Of a DNA stretch of 64,000 nucleotides, positions 52,921-63,911 are shown piece after piece. A program made the translations under genes and the position numbers. The notes under the pieces were generated by a model. That model was not told the DNA's origin. It did not search any database and saw nothing but the letters and a program-made list of their open reading frames with translations. Location: positions 97,211-161,210 of the forward strand of contig VFIW01000094.1 in the NCBI GenBank assembly GCA_006386115.1. The letters run 5' to 3'. This stretch comes from Globisporangium splendens. Lineage: Eukaryota; Oomycota; Peronosporomycetes; Pythiales; Pythiaceae. The first letter of the stretch is position 1. Each line of letters begins with the position of its first letter.

Positions 52921-55020
52921 ATGGCGTCCAAGATGGCGTCGCCTGCCGGCCGCACGCGCCAAGACCTCTTCCGCCTCGTGAGCGCGCTCAGCGGCGCGTG
53001 TCGTGCGGACGGCAACTTGCTCAAGGACTCGCAGCTCGTGGACCTGCTCGAGTCGCAGGCGCGCGCGATCCTGCAGACGCGTCGGCAGCAGCGCCGCAAG
53101 AGCGTCGCGGTCGCCAAGACCGCCGAGCCGCCCACGATCTCTCCGCAGCGCACCAAGCTGATCAAGAAGTTTGCCAACGCGAATGCCGAGTCCGGAAAGG
53201 ATGGCGTCTCCAAGCGTCGTAAGCTCTCGTTCGAGACCGAGAAGCAGCATACTTCGGGGCTCAAGGATGTTGGAGTCTCGCCGATCAAGGCTGCGCTGCC
53301 GCGCTTTTTCGAGAAGAACCCGGCCGACGAGTTTCTCCCGCATGCTGCGTCCGTGACGGTGTTCAATGCCGCGACGATCGAGCATGTGTCGCAGCGGAGC
53401 GGCACGATGTCGCCGTCGCAGTTTTACAAGTCGCAGGTGACGCCGTTCAAGTCGCTGGACCGCGCGTCCGTGGCCACGGACCTGTCGGCGTCTATGGCGT
53501 CGACCGTCACGTCGACAACTCCGGGCTACTACGATGACATGTACGATGACTTGGCGGTCGCGACCGACCCTCGTTACCGTCGCTACCACTCCCCAAGCTC
53601 CAGCTCGCGTGGTCGCCACTCGCCGTCGTCGGAGTTGATGCAGTCTGTGGACTCCATTGACTGGTCTCCAACGGACGACGAGGATGAGGAAGAAACCAAG
53701 CTCGATGTGACGGAGCTGTCTCATGCTGAAGAGATGAAGCCAGAAATCGCCGTCATGGAACCAGCATTTGCTGTGCTGGAGGAACCTGATGTGTCGGTGA
53801 ATGAGAAGCAAAAGAATGCGACCAAGACGGTCATGCAGGTGCTGTACGGAATCATGCAGCACGACCAGAACTACAAGTGGCTGATTAACTCGGAGAACCA
53901 GGAGCGTGTCGCTGCGTTGGTTGCCTACCACCAGAAGCAAGAAGAACAAAATGAGTCGCCATCGACCGAGGAGGACCTGCATGCGCAGCTGGACGCGATG
54001 ATCCGCGAGAAATCGCTGATTCAAAGTGAAAACGTGCGCCTTGCGGAACTCAACCAAATGAGTGCGTGCGAGATCGAGGAACAGAAGAAGCGCGTGAATG
54101 AACTGATCCTCAAGCTCCAGCGTTCGAAGCCTGTTGGTGCGGTCTCCTCGGATCTAGAACTGTTGAAGCGCCTCGCTGACACCCAAGAAGAGCTGACAGC
54201 GCAGGAAACTCTCCGTCGTGAAGCGGAATCGTTCTTCGAGTCTGAGCTTTCTGCCAAGACCCAAATGGCGGCGTCGTTGCAAAACGAAGTCGTGAGCAAG
54301 GATGCCCAGATCTCGAAGTTGATGAAGCGCGTGGAGGAGATCAGTGCCAACTTTGTCGCCAAGCGCGATGAAAACGCTGATTTTGCTAGCTCGCGCCGGT
54401 CGTCTCTCAGTGCTCAGAAGTCTTTCTCTACTGCGATTGAACCAGTTGGCGCCGATGAAAACATGATCTTGCATCTCCGTGAAGTTAACATTGCGAGAGA
54501 AATAGAGGTGAAGCGCCTGCGCAACGTGCTCATGGAGAAGGATCGCGAGATCTGCAACTTGTACATGAACCTGTCGACGAAGAAGAAACTCGTGGACGAA
54601 ATCTCTACCCGCTTCGTTGAGCAACTCAAGGCGTCTGGTGGCAACAGCAACTTTTCCGTTGAGGATCTGAACCTGAATCTGGACATGTTCCTCTTCAAGA
54701 ACGTCGTGGAGAAGCAAAAGACGGTGGACGAACTCACGGCGGCACTTGGCGTCATGGAACGTGAAGTCGAATCGCTCGAGACCCGCGCCGACAAGTTTGA
54801 GAGCGAGAACTACACGCTCAAGAACGCGCAGGAAGACTTGACGCTTGCGTTGGAGAGCGCGAACTCGGAGCTTCTTCGCGTCTCGGCCGAGAACGAGCTC
54901 ATGGAGTCGTCGTTGAAGGACAAGCAGACGCGCGTCCGCAACCTGATGCTGTACTTGGAAGAGAAAGAAGACCAGATCATGCGCTTGAAGGATGCCACCC
55001 AGCAGAACCTATTGCTGTAA
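52921..55020 (+). CDS. Coiled-coil protein of unknown function
   Basis: Single exon, 699 aa from ATG 52921 (MASKMASPAGRTRQDLFRLV). An open extension to 52867 is not preferred. Residues 1-55 look helical (LSGACRADGNLLKDSQLVDL). A disordered basic Ser/Pro region follows, with a KRRKLSF patch that could be a nuclear signal and SP/TP sites typical of proline-directed kinase targets (VSPIKAA, MSPSQFY, DWSPTDDEDEEE). From about residue 345 to the end it is almost continuous coiled coil (EIEEQKKRVNELILKLQRS, IAREIEVKRLRNVLMEKDRE, EKEDQIMRLKDATQQNLLL). No catalytic domain. A centrosomal, spindle or kinetochore scaffold would fit but is guesswork. Confidence 0.85.
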   Translation: MASKMASPAGRTRQDLFRLVSALSGACRADGNLLKDSQLVDLLESQARAILQTRRQQRRKSVAVAKTAEPPTISPQRTKLIKKFANANAESGKDGVSKRRKLSFETEKQHTSGLKDVGVSPIKAALPRFFEKNPADEFLPHAASVTVFNAATIEHVSQRSGTMSPSQFYKSQVTPFKSLDRASVATDLSASMASTVTSTTPGYYDDMYDDLAVATDPRYRRYHSPSSSSRGRHSPSSELMQSVDSIDWSPTDDEDEEETKLDVTELSHAEEMKPEIAVMEPAFAVLEEPDVSVNEKQKNATKTVMQVLYGIMQHDQNYKWLINSENQERVAALVAYHQKQEEQNESPSTEEDLHAQLDAMIREKSLIQSENVRLAELNQMSACEIEEQKKRVNELILKLQRSKPVGAVSSDLELLKRLADTQEELTAQETLRREAESFFESELSAKTQMAASLQNEVVSKDAQISKLMKRVEEISANFVAKRDENADFASSRRSSLSAQKSFSTAIEPVGADENMILHLREVNIAREIEVKRLRNVLMEKDREICNLYMNLSTKKKLVDEISTRFVEQLKASGGNSNFSVEDLNLNLDMFLFKNVVEKQKTVDELTAALGVMEREVESLETRADKFESENYTLKNAQEDLTLALESANSELLRVSAENELMESSLKDKQTRVRNLMLYLEEKEDQIMRLKDATQQNLLL

Positions 55021-55571
55021 AGCACAACAAGAAACAAGAACAACTTATTGACCGATGCCAAAACCAACTCCAATGAAGAACTAGTCATGGTGATTGTACG
55101 ACTATCGCCACCGTGAAGATGAGATGATGATGAAATGCAAGCATGTGCTGAACGTGCCCCCCAACGATGCTCCAATTTACGAAGCAAAAGGAACAAAAAG
55201 TAGAAGATGAGGATTCGCGCAAGTGGCCGTCCACGTTTGGAATCCCAAGCTATACAAACAACAACAATACACAATAATATCGCAGATGTAACACGATACG
55301 ATCCAATGCAACACTTCTTCCTAGTTTGACTCCACAAATCGAAGTTATAATTCGTCGGAAAGGAACAATTCAAATTTGGGGAAAGGCTAACTCATCCTGG
55401 CATGTTCCGTCAATGTGCAATATGTATGCGTGCACACTCGCTTCATGGCAAACAAGACAGCACATTCGATTTTTTCGCATCCACATAGAAATGTCATTCG
55501 TTAAAAACGCACGCACAACTCATTCTCTCTCTCTCTCTCTCTCTCTCGCTCACACCTTTCATAGTGCCTCC
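55021..55571. other. Convergent spacer with CT microsatellite
   Basis: No gene between two convergent stop codons. A (CT)n run lies at 55523-55547. Confidence 0.65.
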
Positions 55572-56855
55572 TTAGACTTCTTTCTCGTACACGACGCGCT
55601 TGCCCATTTCACTGTGCTTGATACGCGAAGTCAGCATTGCGCCGTGGCGACGCACAGGACGCGACGTCACACCAAGACCAAACACAAACGTCGCGATGAA
55701 TGCCGCAAACAGTCCGACCAGCAAGAGAACCGGGATCCACAACGGAGCCGTAAAGAACGCAGTCACCAAAAACGGAATGATCCAGAGCGGGAACGTGAAG
55801 GCTGCAACAACGGCAGTGGGGATAGCGATAGCCAAAAACACGGCGACGGCTCCCGCAGACATAATGCCAAGCACAGCGGCCAGACCCACACTGACGTTGC
55901 GGTGCTTCTTCAGATACTCCCTTGGTCTATTGCCACATCATACACAGAAAATGAATAAGTGTTCATGTTTCAGCATCCACGCAAAAAATTGAAACACACC
56001 AGAAATATGCAACATACCCTCGGAGGTACTTGGAGTTCAGCACACCGCACGCCAACGACCACACGGTCGCGACAACAGAATCCCGCGCATCCAAGAGCTT
56101 CGACGCACGTTGAGCGGCGCGGAACGCCTTGCGCACTGGTGGGCCAAACCACACTTCCAACACCACTTCACCGCGGTTGGCATTTCCACCAACGCCATTC
56201 TTGAGGCGCACCGTGAACTCCGATGGAGCTAAACATGGCAAAGCAGTCCACAGATCCAAACAATGTCGTTAGTCAAGGGCACAAGCACTCACTACGACAT
56301 GCATCCACGTACTCTTGGTTTGGTCCTTGGCGACCTTGGCGACGTTGATCTGACCCGTGCCAATCAATTCATCTCCAGTTTCATCTGAGAACACCTCGAT
56401 CGTGAGCACGGCGTCTTTTTCATGCAAGCTACCATCGTAAAAGAGCTCCAGCTCATTGTTCAGCTTCTCGGTCCATTCTGGGTTAGTTCCGCCTTGGAAC
56501 GCAGGGTCTGTCGTGGCCCAAGATTTTGGATTCGAACCTTCCAGCTGGACCAACACTGTGAAGACAGAGCAACACAATGGCGCTGTTAGCTGTACATCAC
56601 CTCCAATTGAACTCCCACAACCACCAAGCAGCAACTTTTATCTTGAGCATGCATCTTCAGCTACAGCTGCACAAAGATTCTGCCCATCCGCACCTCCCTC
56701 CATACAACACAGATACAAAACGTACCAAATGGATCTTGACGCTTGCCGAAGTCCATCGTCGGCAGGTTCCGTGCGCGCAGCACCTTCACGTGGATCGTGC
56801 CGTTGACATTGGAGGACGAGCTTTCGCTTTGCGGGGACGATTCGGCGTTCGCCAT
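55572..56855 (-). CDS. C2-domain membrane protein
   Basis: Four exons: 56855-56726, 56555-56313, 56228-56018 and 55926-55572; phases close for 312 aa. An N-terminal C2 domain (residues about 18-135) binds membranes, usually with calcium. Strand 1 is GTIHVKVLRARNLPTMDF, loop 1 has Asp in MDFGKRQDPF, the middle is NPEWTEKLNNELELFYDG, and loop 3 is EVFSDETGDELIG, with acidic residues kept. A second beta-rich segment (EFTVRLKNG, GEVVLEVWFGPP) follows. The last exon has four tightly spaced hydrophobic segments (GLAAVLGIMSAGAVAVFLAI, AAFTFPLWIIPFLVTAFF, LWIPVLLLVGLFAAFIATFV) and a basic tail. I chose the donor at 56312 (GTACGT); a later GTGAGT does not keep phase. Membrane contact or ER shaping is possible, but no function is assigned. 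Confidence 0.82.
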
Positions 56856-57543
56856 GGGGTTGTTTCTAGCAAATAGACCTGGATATGAGGGCTTCCGTGG
56901 GGTGGACGGCGCTTGAAAGAAAAAAAAAGCTCTCGAGTGCGCGCTTGACGGCAAAAGTTCAACTGAATCATCGCATTCAACACAGAGACAGACAGACAGC
57001 CATTGAGACCGCCAGGTGCGTCCACTTCAAACTGGAAAAAAGTGCTGAGAGTTAAATATCTGCCAATCAGATGCCGTGAGGAGAGCTGACGCGCCGGCGT
57101 CAGACAAGCAGTTCGCGTCTGATTGGCTGAAATAGGCGCTTGTCAGCGTGAAAAAAGATGCGGGAATGAGGCATCACTTTGTCGCCAATCTTTAACTTTT
57201 CTCCCTGTATAAGAGCAGCATCTCGTTGCTTGTTCTTGCAGCGACACACTCTGCTCGATCCCTCTCTATAAGAAGCAAAGAGGTCGTATACAGAGGCAAC
57301 ACTCGGAACATCCCTCTACAGTGTTATACGAGTGGCCCACACCAACTACGGTGCTTATAGAGGGAGATTTCCTTTTTGTGTGTGTGTGTGCAGAATGCGC
57401 TGGTTGAAAGCAACGCCATTTGGCATTGCCGCATTCTTGGCAGTTGGAGCAAGCCCCACGGAACGACCGCGCGGTGGGCGAGCGCGCAGCAATCGCCATA
57501 TTGCGCGCCCATAGAAGACTTTAACTGACGCATTCACGCAGCG
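56856..57543. promoter_or_regulatory. Divergent promoter, C2 protein / STAG
   Basis: 688 bp between divergent start codons. It contains a nested palindrome at 57062-57127 (separate entry), a further CCAAT at 57184-57188, a TATAAGAG at 57209-57216, and a (GT)n run at 57377-57389. Confidence 0.55.
57062..57127. promoter_or_regulatory. Co-centred nested palindrome with paired CCAAT boxes
   Basis: GCCAATCAG (57062-57070) is mirrored exactly by CTGATTGGC (57119-57127). In between lies CTGACGC-GCCG-GCGTCAG (57086-57103). Both inverted repeats have the same centre (57094.5), while the 15-base intervals between them are unrelated. This is suited to symmetric binding of NF-Y-like factors around a palindromic (CRE/E2F-like) site that could drive both genes. 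Confidence 0.6.
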
Positions 57544-60500
57544 ATGAGTACGCGCCGAAGCACTCGAGAGCGGAAGAAGCCCAAGCAGATCTACGAAGTG
57601 CTCGACACTCGACTCGCAGAGGAGGACGAGCATCCCGATGGCGCTGCCAAGAGCGACCATGACAATGACTCACAGGACCAACAGATTAGCTACGAAGAGA
57701 GCGAGGATGAAGAGAGCGAGGAGGAGGAAGAAGAGGCAGATGCGAGAGAATTTGCACCGAAAAAGCCAAAAGTACGCAGCAAACCGGCAGGAGCACCTGC
57801 AGCTCGACGAGGACCTGCGATGAAGCGAAAACCATTGGTGCGTCCTCGGAAATTGAAGCCTGTGCAGGAAGAACGCCGCTCAAATGGTACATCAGGTGAT
57901 GGAGTAAATGAAGGAGATGACGATGAAGATGCTGAAGGTGGCGATGGAGATAACGTTTTCTTCGGTACGTTTTTGTGGTTATGATTGCTTGTTTCTGTGG
58001 GGACGCTATGATTTAACTCGAGCTGGTCGTATTTACGCAAAACAGAGGTGACCAAGCGAGGGAATGTTTCGCTTCGTACGCTACTTATTGAATGGCAAAG
58101 CCGCTATGAGGAAAATTCGGAAGAAGCCACACGTGAAATCTTGAACTTTGTGCTACAGGTATGGATTTATTTCATTGTGCATTGCATAGCGTATGCTCTC
58201 AGCAAACTGATATGTGCATTGCTTGCAGGCATGTGGTGGCGAAGGTCAATGCGTTCCCACTACTGAAAAACTCGAGAAGCTTGACATGAGTGATCTAGTG
58301 GATTATGTTGTGGAGGATTTGAGGAAGTCCAGCGATGGATATCCCGTTGTGTCGCGCATGAAAGGTTTCAAGCACTTCAAGCGAAACTTTGTGGAATTTT
58401 GGAAAGCATTTGTGGCAGAATGCTGCGAAAATGAGCTTCTTTTCACATCGACAATTGTTCACCAGTTTGTGGACTGGCTGACGACGCTGACAAGGTATGA
58501 AAAGCTATAAACACCCCATGTAGCTTGATGCAACTAACCAAGGTTCTTTTTGTTGATAGTGCTGAAATTCGCGCTGTTCGGCACACAAGTACGATTGGAG
58601 CCTACGCGATTGGGAGTGCGCTTGTTGGGAGTGCTCAAAACATCTCGCAGCAACTTGAGGTGGTGAAGCGCCAACTGAATGCTGAAATCAACTCGTCATC
58701 GAAGAATGCGAAGGCAAAAGCAACGCCTACAAAGATGTCCAAAAAGATGCAGCTTTTGACGGACAACAAGAACATGTACGAATACCGGTTGCAACGAGTG
58801 GTGCAAGTGGTCGATATTCTGTTCACTGGGGTGATTGTGCATCGCTACCGTGATGTGATGCCAGACGTGCGAACCGAAAGTGCAGAAACGCTCGGGCACT
58901 GGATTGCTGCGATGCCAGACCATTTCTTGAAAGACAACTATCTCAAGTATCTGGGATGGATGCTGAATGACAAAGAGGCGTCTGTTCGACTGAGTGTTGT
59001 GAACTTGCTGCGCAGTATGTATGAGAACGAAGAGTTCACGGACAAGCTCGAGTTGTTTACGTCACGATTTTTACCTCGGTATTTGGAACTGTGTAACGAT
59101 GTCGACGATTCAGTTGTCCAAGCGTGTGTTCGGCTGCTGATTGCTGTTGACAAGCGAAGTCTCATTAGCTCAGATGTTGAGCTTCAACCGGTGGAGAGAC
59201 TGGTCTTTGAACCCGAAAATGCTGAAATTCGGAAGGCAGCGGCTGAATTCGTATGTCTACAGTACGATGCGTTTGGTGTTGCGGAATCGAAGCTAAATGC
59301 TAAACTGAAAAGAGACCAGTTGAACACTCAAGCCATCGCGCTGGTCGAATTTGCTGAAGATTACATATTCAACCACCATGTCCCAGCTGATTCCGTCGAG
59401 ACACTAGTGGAAGCATTTTGGGGACTCGAGGATTGTCGTAAGTCATTGCTTTAATGTTGCTTTTCATGCTTATGGACGGAACTAATGGCTGTTTTCGTGT
59501 GTGTTGCAATCATCGCAGAGGTATTACAAGACTGGAGACTTCTCACGGATCTTGTGTCGTCGGAGAAGTCTGATCTCACCAGTGACCAATTGACGATTTT
59601 GATTCGCCTGCTGGTATCGTGTGTCCGTAAAATAACAACCGAAGATTCGGATCGATCCTCTGTCGCACAAAAGAAGAAGGCAAGCGAAGATCGAGTGAGT
59701 CATATATTGTCCTGCAACACCACTGACGAAGCGCTAACAGCTCACACTTTGATTTGTTTCTTTTTGAATTGCAGGAAGAAATCACGGTGGCATTTTGCAA
59801 AGACATCCCGAGCCTGCTCGTGCGATTTCAATCTGACCCAGAGAAGCTGTCTCTGCTTGTGGAATTAATTCCTATGCTCTCGCTAAGGGCTGATATCGTT
59901 GGACAGCACCTTGGGCATGTCAAAAGCTTGCTTGAAAAGCTTCAGCACGCGTTCCTGGCTAATTCCGAGGAGAAGTTCCTGACGACGATATCCCTCTCAA
60001 TTCATCATCTGTTCCAAACGGAACATGAAGTCATCAAACGCGAGACGGAGGTGATTATTCATGAAATTTTTCAAGATTTGTTGGAAAAGACTCAACTGCT
60101 GCTGGAGGATGATACAAAGCTGCTCGAAGATCCTCAAGATAGTTTCAAGAGTACTCCGAGCAAACGGAAAAGCAAACAGAGAGCGAAGGATCTTACAGAC
60201 GTGGAGTATGCGCTACGTGTTTCATTGTGTCGCCTCGCGTGTATGATTCGATATATCAATGTTCGAGACTATCTGCCTTCAACATCGGGGTCCTCTACTT
60301 CAAGGCAGGAGCAAGACGGTGAAGAGCCAACCAGCAAAGGCAACCGTATGGAAGGCATTGTTTCTGGTTTGGCAGCTCTGATATGCAGAAGAACGAGAAG
60401 CATCCCTCTGCTAGACGAAGAGCTTTGGCAAGCGGACACGATCAAGCACTCCTTGATGATTCTGTATCTAGACCTCTTATGGCACACCAGTTCTGTGTTT

Positions 60501-62306
60501 CAAACTGTCGAGTCACAAAGCAAGCGCCGAGCTGAAGAGCCAAATGAAGATGAAGCGCAGCCAAGTGCTCTGAAGGATTTTAATGAGCAATCCGTGCGAG
60601 ATCAAATCGAGGAAGTTTGCAAGTCTCGATCGTACCTGGAAGATTGCTTAATATCTGTCTTGGAGATGCATTTGGAGAAAACCAAGCGCAGCAACGAAGA
60701 GGAGCAGAAAGACGGAGACGAGAGTGAGGCACAGCAACCAACTGAGATCGCCTTGGAGAATGAGCAGATCTCTGCGTATGTGAAGGAGTCGCAGCGGTTT
60801 GCGTTCCTTACTTTTTGCGATGCGCGGTGCCTGTTTGTTGAGAAATTTCAAGAAGCAAGTCCGCCCTACGACACTTTGAATTGGACTCTGCCGAAGATTC
60901 TAGTCCTTCTGACACAAATGTACTTTGAAGACGAAATGGAAGCTCCAGATGGTGAAGAACCCGACAGGGAGAGGGAAGATGGCCAAGAAAATAACCATGG
61001 TCCATCAGAAGAGCTGCAAATCCGCAAGGCTGAATTGCTAGTCGCACTAGGCAGAGTCTCTATGAGCAATCCAAGCAACAAGCGCCAGTCGGCTGCTGTG
61101 CTGCGTTACTTCACGGAAGACTCGAAGCACAGCGTGGATATCGTCAAAGCCTTCAGCAAACAAGTGAAGAATGAAACGCCGGTGCGATACTTGGAAGTTC
61201 AGATGACGGCTCTTCGCCAGCAATACAATTCGATTCTTGCTCTTCAAGAAGAGTTGGTGGCGGTGAAGAATAGTGACGTTGAAGACGAAGATGCCCAACA
61301 AGAACTCCAAGAAACTATTGAAAACAGTGAGCTGCAGCTAAAAGAACTCGCAAAGAAATTGAGTCAATCCTTGGGGGTCGGCAAAGTTGCAGCAACGTTG
61401 CGAGCACCATTCTTCCGATTCTTGTGTGAGGGAGTGCGGTATTCCTTGGAAAAGCAAGAACACTTCGCTTTCTTAGAGCCATTGCGACCCTACCTGTCGC
61501 ACTTGGATCCATCAAGCATGAAGCAACTGAGAGCATACTTTTTACAACTGCTAGAAGAGCTCAACGAATTTCCTGAAGAGAAGGAACAACTTAGTAGTAG
61601 CTGGCGAATCGTGTTTGAGTTCCAATCCGCTCTGTCCAACTCAGTCAGTAAAAAGGAGCGCAAGGTTATCAACAGCGTGCTGTCATCGACAGCCGACGAA
61701 CCAAGGACAAGTACTCATGAGCAACAAAACACTGGAGACGAGGATGTTCAGCGACTCAAGCTGGTGCCAAAGAAACGGAAACGTGAATCGCTGCAGCAAG
61801 ATTCAGCCAGTTGTGTGGGGCAACCGGAAGAAATTTCCAAGGAGATTAGTGAAGGACAAGCTACAGCAGAACGGGAAGTAGACGACGACGACAAGGAAAC
61901 TGCACCAGATGCAACTGACATTTTCGAAACCCCAAAGAAGCGACTGCGTCAGTCTTCGAGTCCACTTCTAGGCACGATGGAGGCTTCGGCTTCTGAAGAA
62001 GGAAAGCCAAAAGGTGAGCCTGACATATCATCCCAAGATCTAAACGAGTCAGAAACCCGAAAATGCAACTTCGACAGTATTCTGTCACCGGACCAGAGAC
62101 GAACCCGCGCCACTTTTTCTCGCGCTATGCAAGCACGAAGAGAGTCAAAGCAGGCTGAAAAAGCTGGTGTCGATCGGAACGGTGCCAAGCAGAGTGAGGA
62201 CGATGTCGACAACCGCATTGCGCAAGATGAGAACGAAGAAGACAACGACAAGGCAGGTGTCGATTCAAATCGAACTCGTCGACGACGTAGAAGCCAAGGT
62301 GCCTAG
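57544..62306 (+). CDS. SCC3: Cohesin subunit SCC3 / STAG
   Basis: Six exons: 57544-57964, 58046-58158, 58229-58494, 58560-59437, 59519-59694 and 59775-62306; phases close for 1,461 aa. SCC3 is the HEAT-repeat subunit that binds the RAD21 kleisin and DNA in cohesin. A disordered acidic/basic N-terminus (RRSTRERKKPKQIYEVLD, then Glu runs) precedes the STAG domain: VTKRGNVSLRTLLIEWQSRY, LLFTSTIVHQFVDWL, EIRAVRHTSTIGAYAIGSAL. The stromalin-conservative stretch is VIVHRYRDVMPDVRTESAET, LGHWIAAMPDHFLKDNYLKY, LGWMLNDKEASVRLSVVNLL. A long HEAT-rich region with charged inserts follows. The C-terminal 250 residues are disordered, with KKRKRE and RRRRRS patches that could be nuclear signals. It converges on the kinesin gene (168 bp between stops). 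Confidence 0.93.
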
Positions 62307-62474
62307 AATGATCTGGTCATTTCATTTGGAAAGCAGGTCAAGATGTCGCCGATGCAGAAAAGCGAAGGGTCTGAACACTAGGCGTGATAGTTTTTCAAGC
62401 ACTCCGTTTTATATTATGAATGAGTAGAGAAGTTGGAAGAAGCAGATAGTCAACATGGCAGGGTCGCTCTCTGC

Positions 62475-63911
62475 CTATTCCTTTGAAGACGCTTGTGAGA
62501 CGTTCTTTGTCGCCTTGTCCATTTCCACGCTTCGTGTTCGAGCGGCAAAGTTGAGCGTGCAAAACGATTCTTCGCTGTTGTAATCCACAGGGCTCGCACA
62601 GGCAACCATGAGCGTTTTGGAGTCTCCGCCCAAGGCGTCTTGAAGCAGGTACGTCAACGACGAGTTGCGATATGGTACGTGCTTCGCCTTGCTCGCTCGC
62701 GCTGCAATCACATCTCCGAGTGCTGACAACGACTTGTTGATGTTCTGCGCTTCTTTTAGGCGCTGACCCTCGGCACCTGTCTTGGAAAGTCGCTCCGAAC
62801 CTGCCAAATCGACCAAGAACAACTTGCCGTTCGACACGGCGTTGGTGATCAGGTTCGTGCTCTTTATCTGAATCGAGAGGATCGAGCGACTCCGACTACT
62901 GTACTCGTTCATGTCCGTTGCGTGGGTGCTTCTGTTCTTGCTACCTTTCTTGATCAGCTCGAAGACCTCCTCGAGCGATTGAACGGGGACTACAGTGAGT
63001 CCGGGTACAAAGTTCCCAGTTGGACCTTGACGCACTTGCAGGTTCGTATTGGCCGCATCTTGCGCGAGCAAGTCTCGAATTTGTTCGTTGTAAATCTCCA
63101 TGACGCTCACTGTGATCTCGTCTTGGTACTCTTTGCAGCGCTGTGTCTTACGGTCGAAAAGCTCTTGCAGCGAACGGGTATTGATTCCAGGATTGTCTGG
63201 TGGTCCAGCCATTGTGTGGGTCTTTCCGGATCCTGTCTGTCCATATGCAAAGATGCACACACTGTACCCATCCAAGATACTGGTGACAAGCGGTCGTACT
63301 TCCGAGAACAATTGATCCTGAGTCGAGTTCATGTCGAAGACGTGATCGAATTCCCAGGTCTTGAGCTTTCCCTTCTCCCCGCTCAACGTGATCTCTTCGT
63401 TTGTGGACTTGCAGATCATCTTGCTGCCGTTACTGATCTCCGTCTTGGAAATCGGACGCACACGACACAGCACGCGGATATTCCCCTTGAGCTCCTGCAC
63501 AAGATTGAACAACCGCTTGCGCTCTTTCATCTCGCGCTTGTAGTTTTCGACGACACCTGCCATCGCATCCGTTTGCTTTTGGGTACGTTGCGTGGCCTTC
63601 TCAGCCAATTGCTTCGCCATGACAGGAAACTGTTGGTTTTGACTGGTGATTTGCGACTTGAGCGTCGCGAGGTCGGCATTTTGCTTCTGCAATTGCGATC
63701 GAAGCTCAGCAAGCGCTTTGCGTTTCTGCTGACGGTCTTTCGACGTACCCTCGAGGCGTCTCTTGAGATCGAGAATCGCTTTCTTGGCTTGCTCTTTGGT
63801 CTTCGTCAGCTCGCTCTCCGCCGTTGCTTTCAGCTTTGCATTCTTCTCTTCCCACAGAGTCTCCTTGGCGCAAAGATCCATTTCAAATGTCTTTGTGCCA
63901 ACCACCTCTAT
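62475..63911 (-). CDS. Kinesin-14 (C-terminal motor), 3' exon; 5' part off the window
   Basis: The last exon, from a splice acceptor (ACGATAG at about 63918-63912) to TAG at 62475; the upstream exons lie beyond the right edge. Kinesin-14 motors move to microtubule minus ends and act in spindle assembly. A coiled-coil stalk (63900-63500) leads into the kinesin-14 neck NLVQELKGNIRVLCRVRP. The motor has P-loop GQTGSGKTHTM, NEQIRDLL, switch II VDLAGSERLSKTGA and QNINKSLSALGDVIAA, ending with FAARTRSVEMDKAT. Switch I reads NEYSSRSRS; the family has SSRSH, so the last His is Arg (codon 62888-62886). No cargo domain follows the motor, as expected for a C-terminal motor. Confidence 0.92.
   Translation of the reverse strand: MEVVGTKTFEMDLCAKETLWEEKNAKLKATAESELTKTKEQAKKAILDLKRRLEGTSKDRQQKRKALAELRSQLQKQNADLATLKSQITSQNQQFPVMAKQLAEKATQRTQKQTDAMAGVVENYKREMKERKRLFNLVQELKGNIRVLCRVRPISKTEISNGSKMICKSTNEEITLSGEKGKLKTWEFDHVFDMNSTQDQLFSEVRPLVTSILDGYSVCIFAYGQTGSGKTHTMAGPPDNPGINTRSLQELFDRKTQRCKEYQDEITVSVMEIYNEQIRDLLAQDAANTNLQVRQGPTGNFVPGLTVVPVQSLEEVFELIKKGSKNRSTHATDMNEYSSRSRSILSIQIKSTNLITNAVSNGKLFLVDLAGSERLSKTGAEGQRLKEAQNINKSLSALGDVIAARASKAKHVPYRNSSLTYLLQDALGGDSKTLMVACASPVDYNSEESFCTLNFAARTRSVEMDKATKNVSQASSKE

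Noticed and set aside
56297..56306. GTGAGT donor for intron 2 of the C2 gene
   Set aside because: It leaves phase 0 while the acceptor needs phase 1; the GTACGT donor at 56312 closes the frame.
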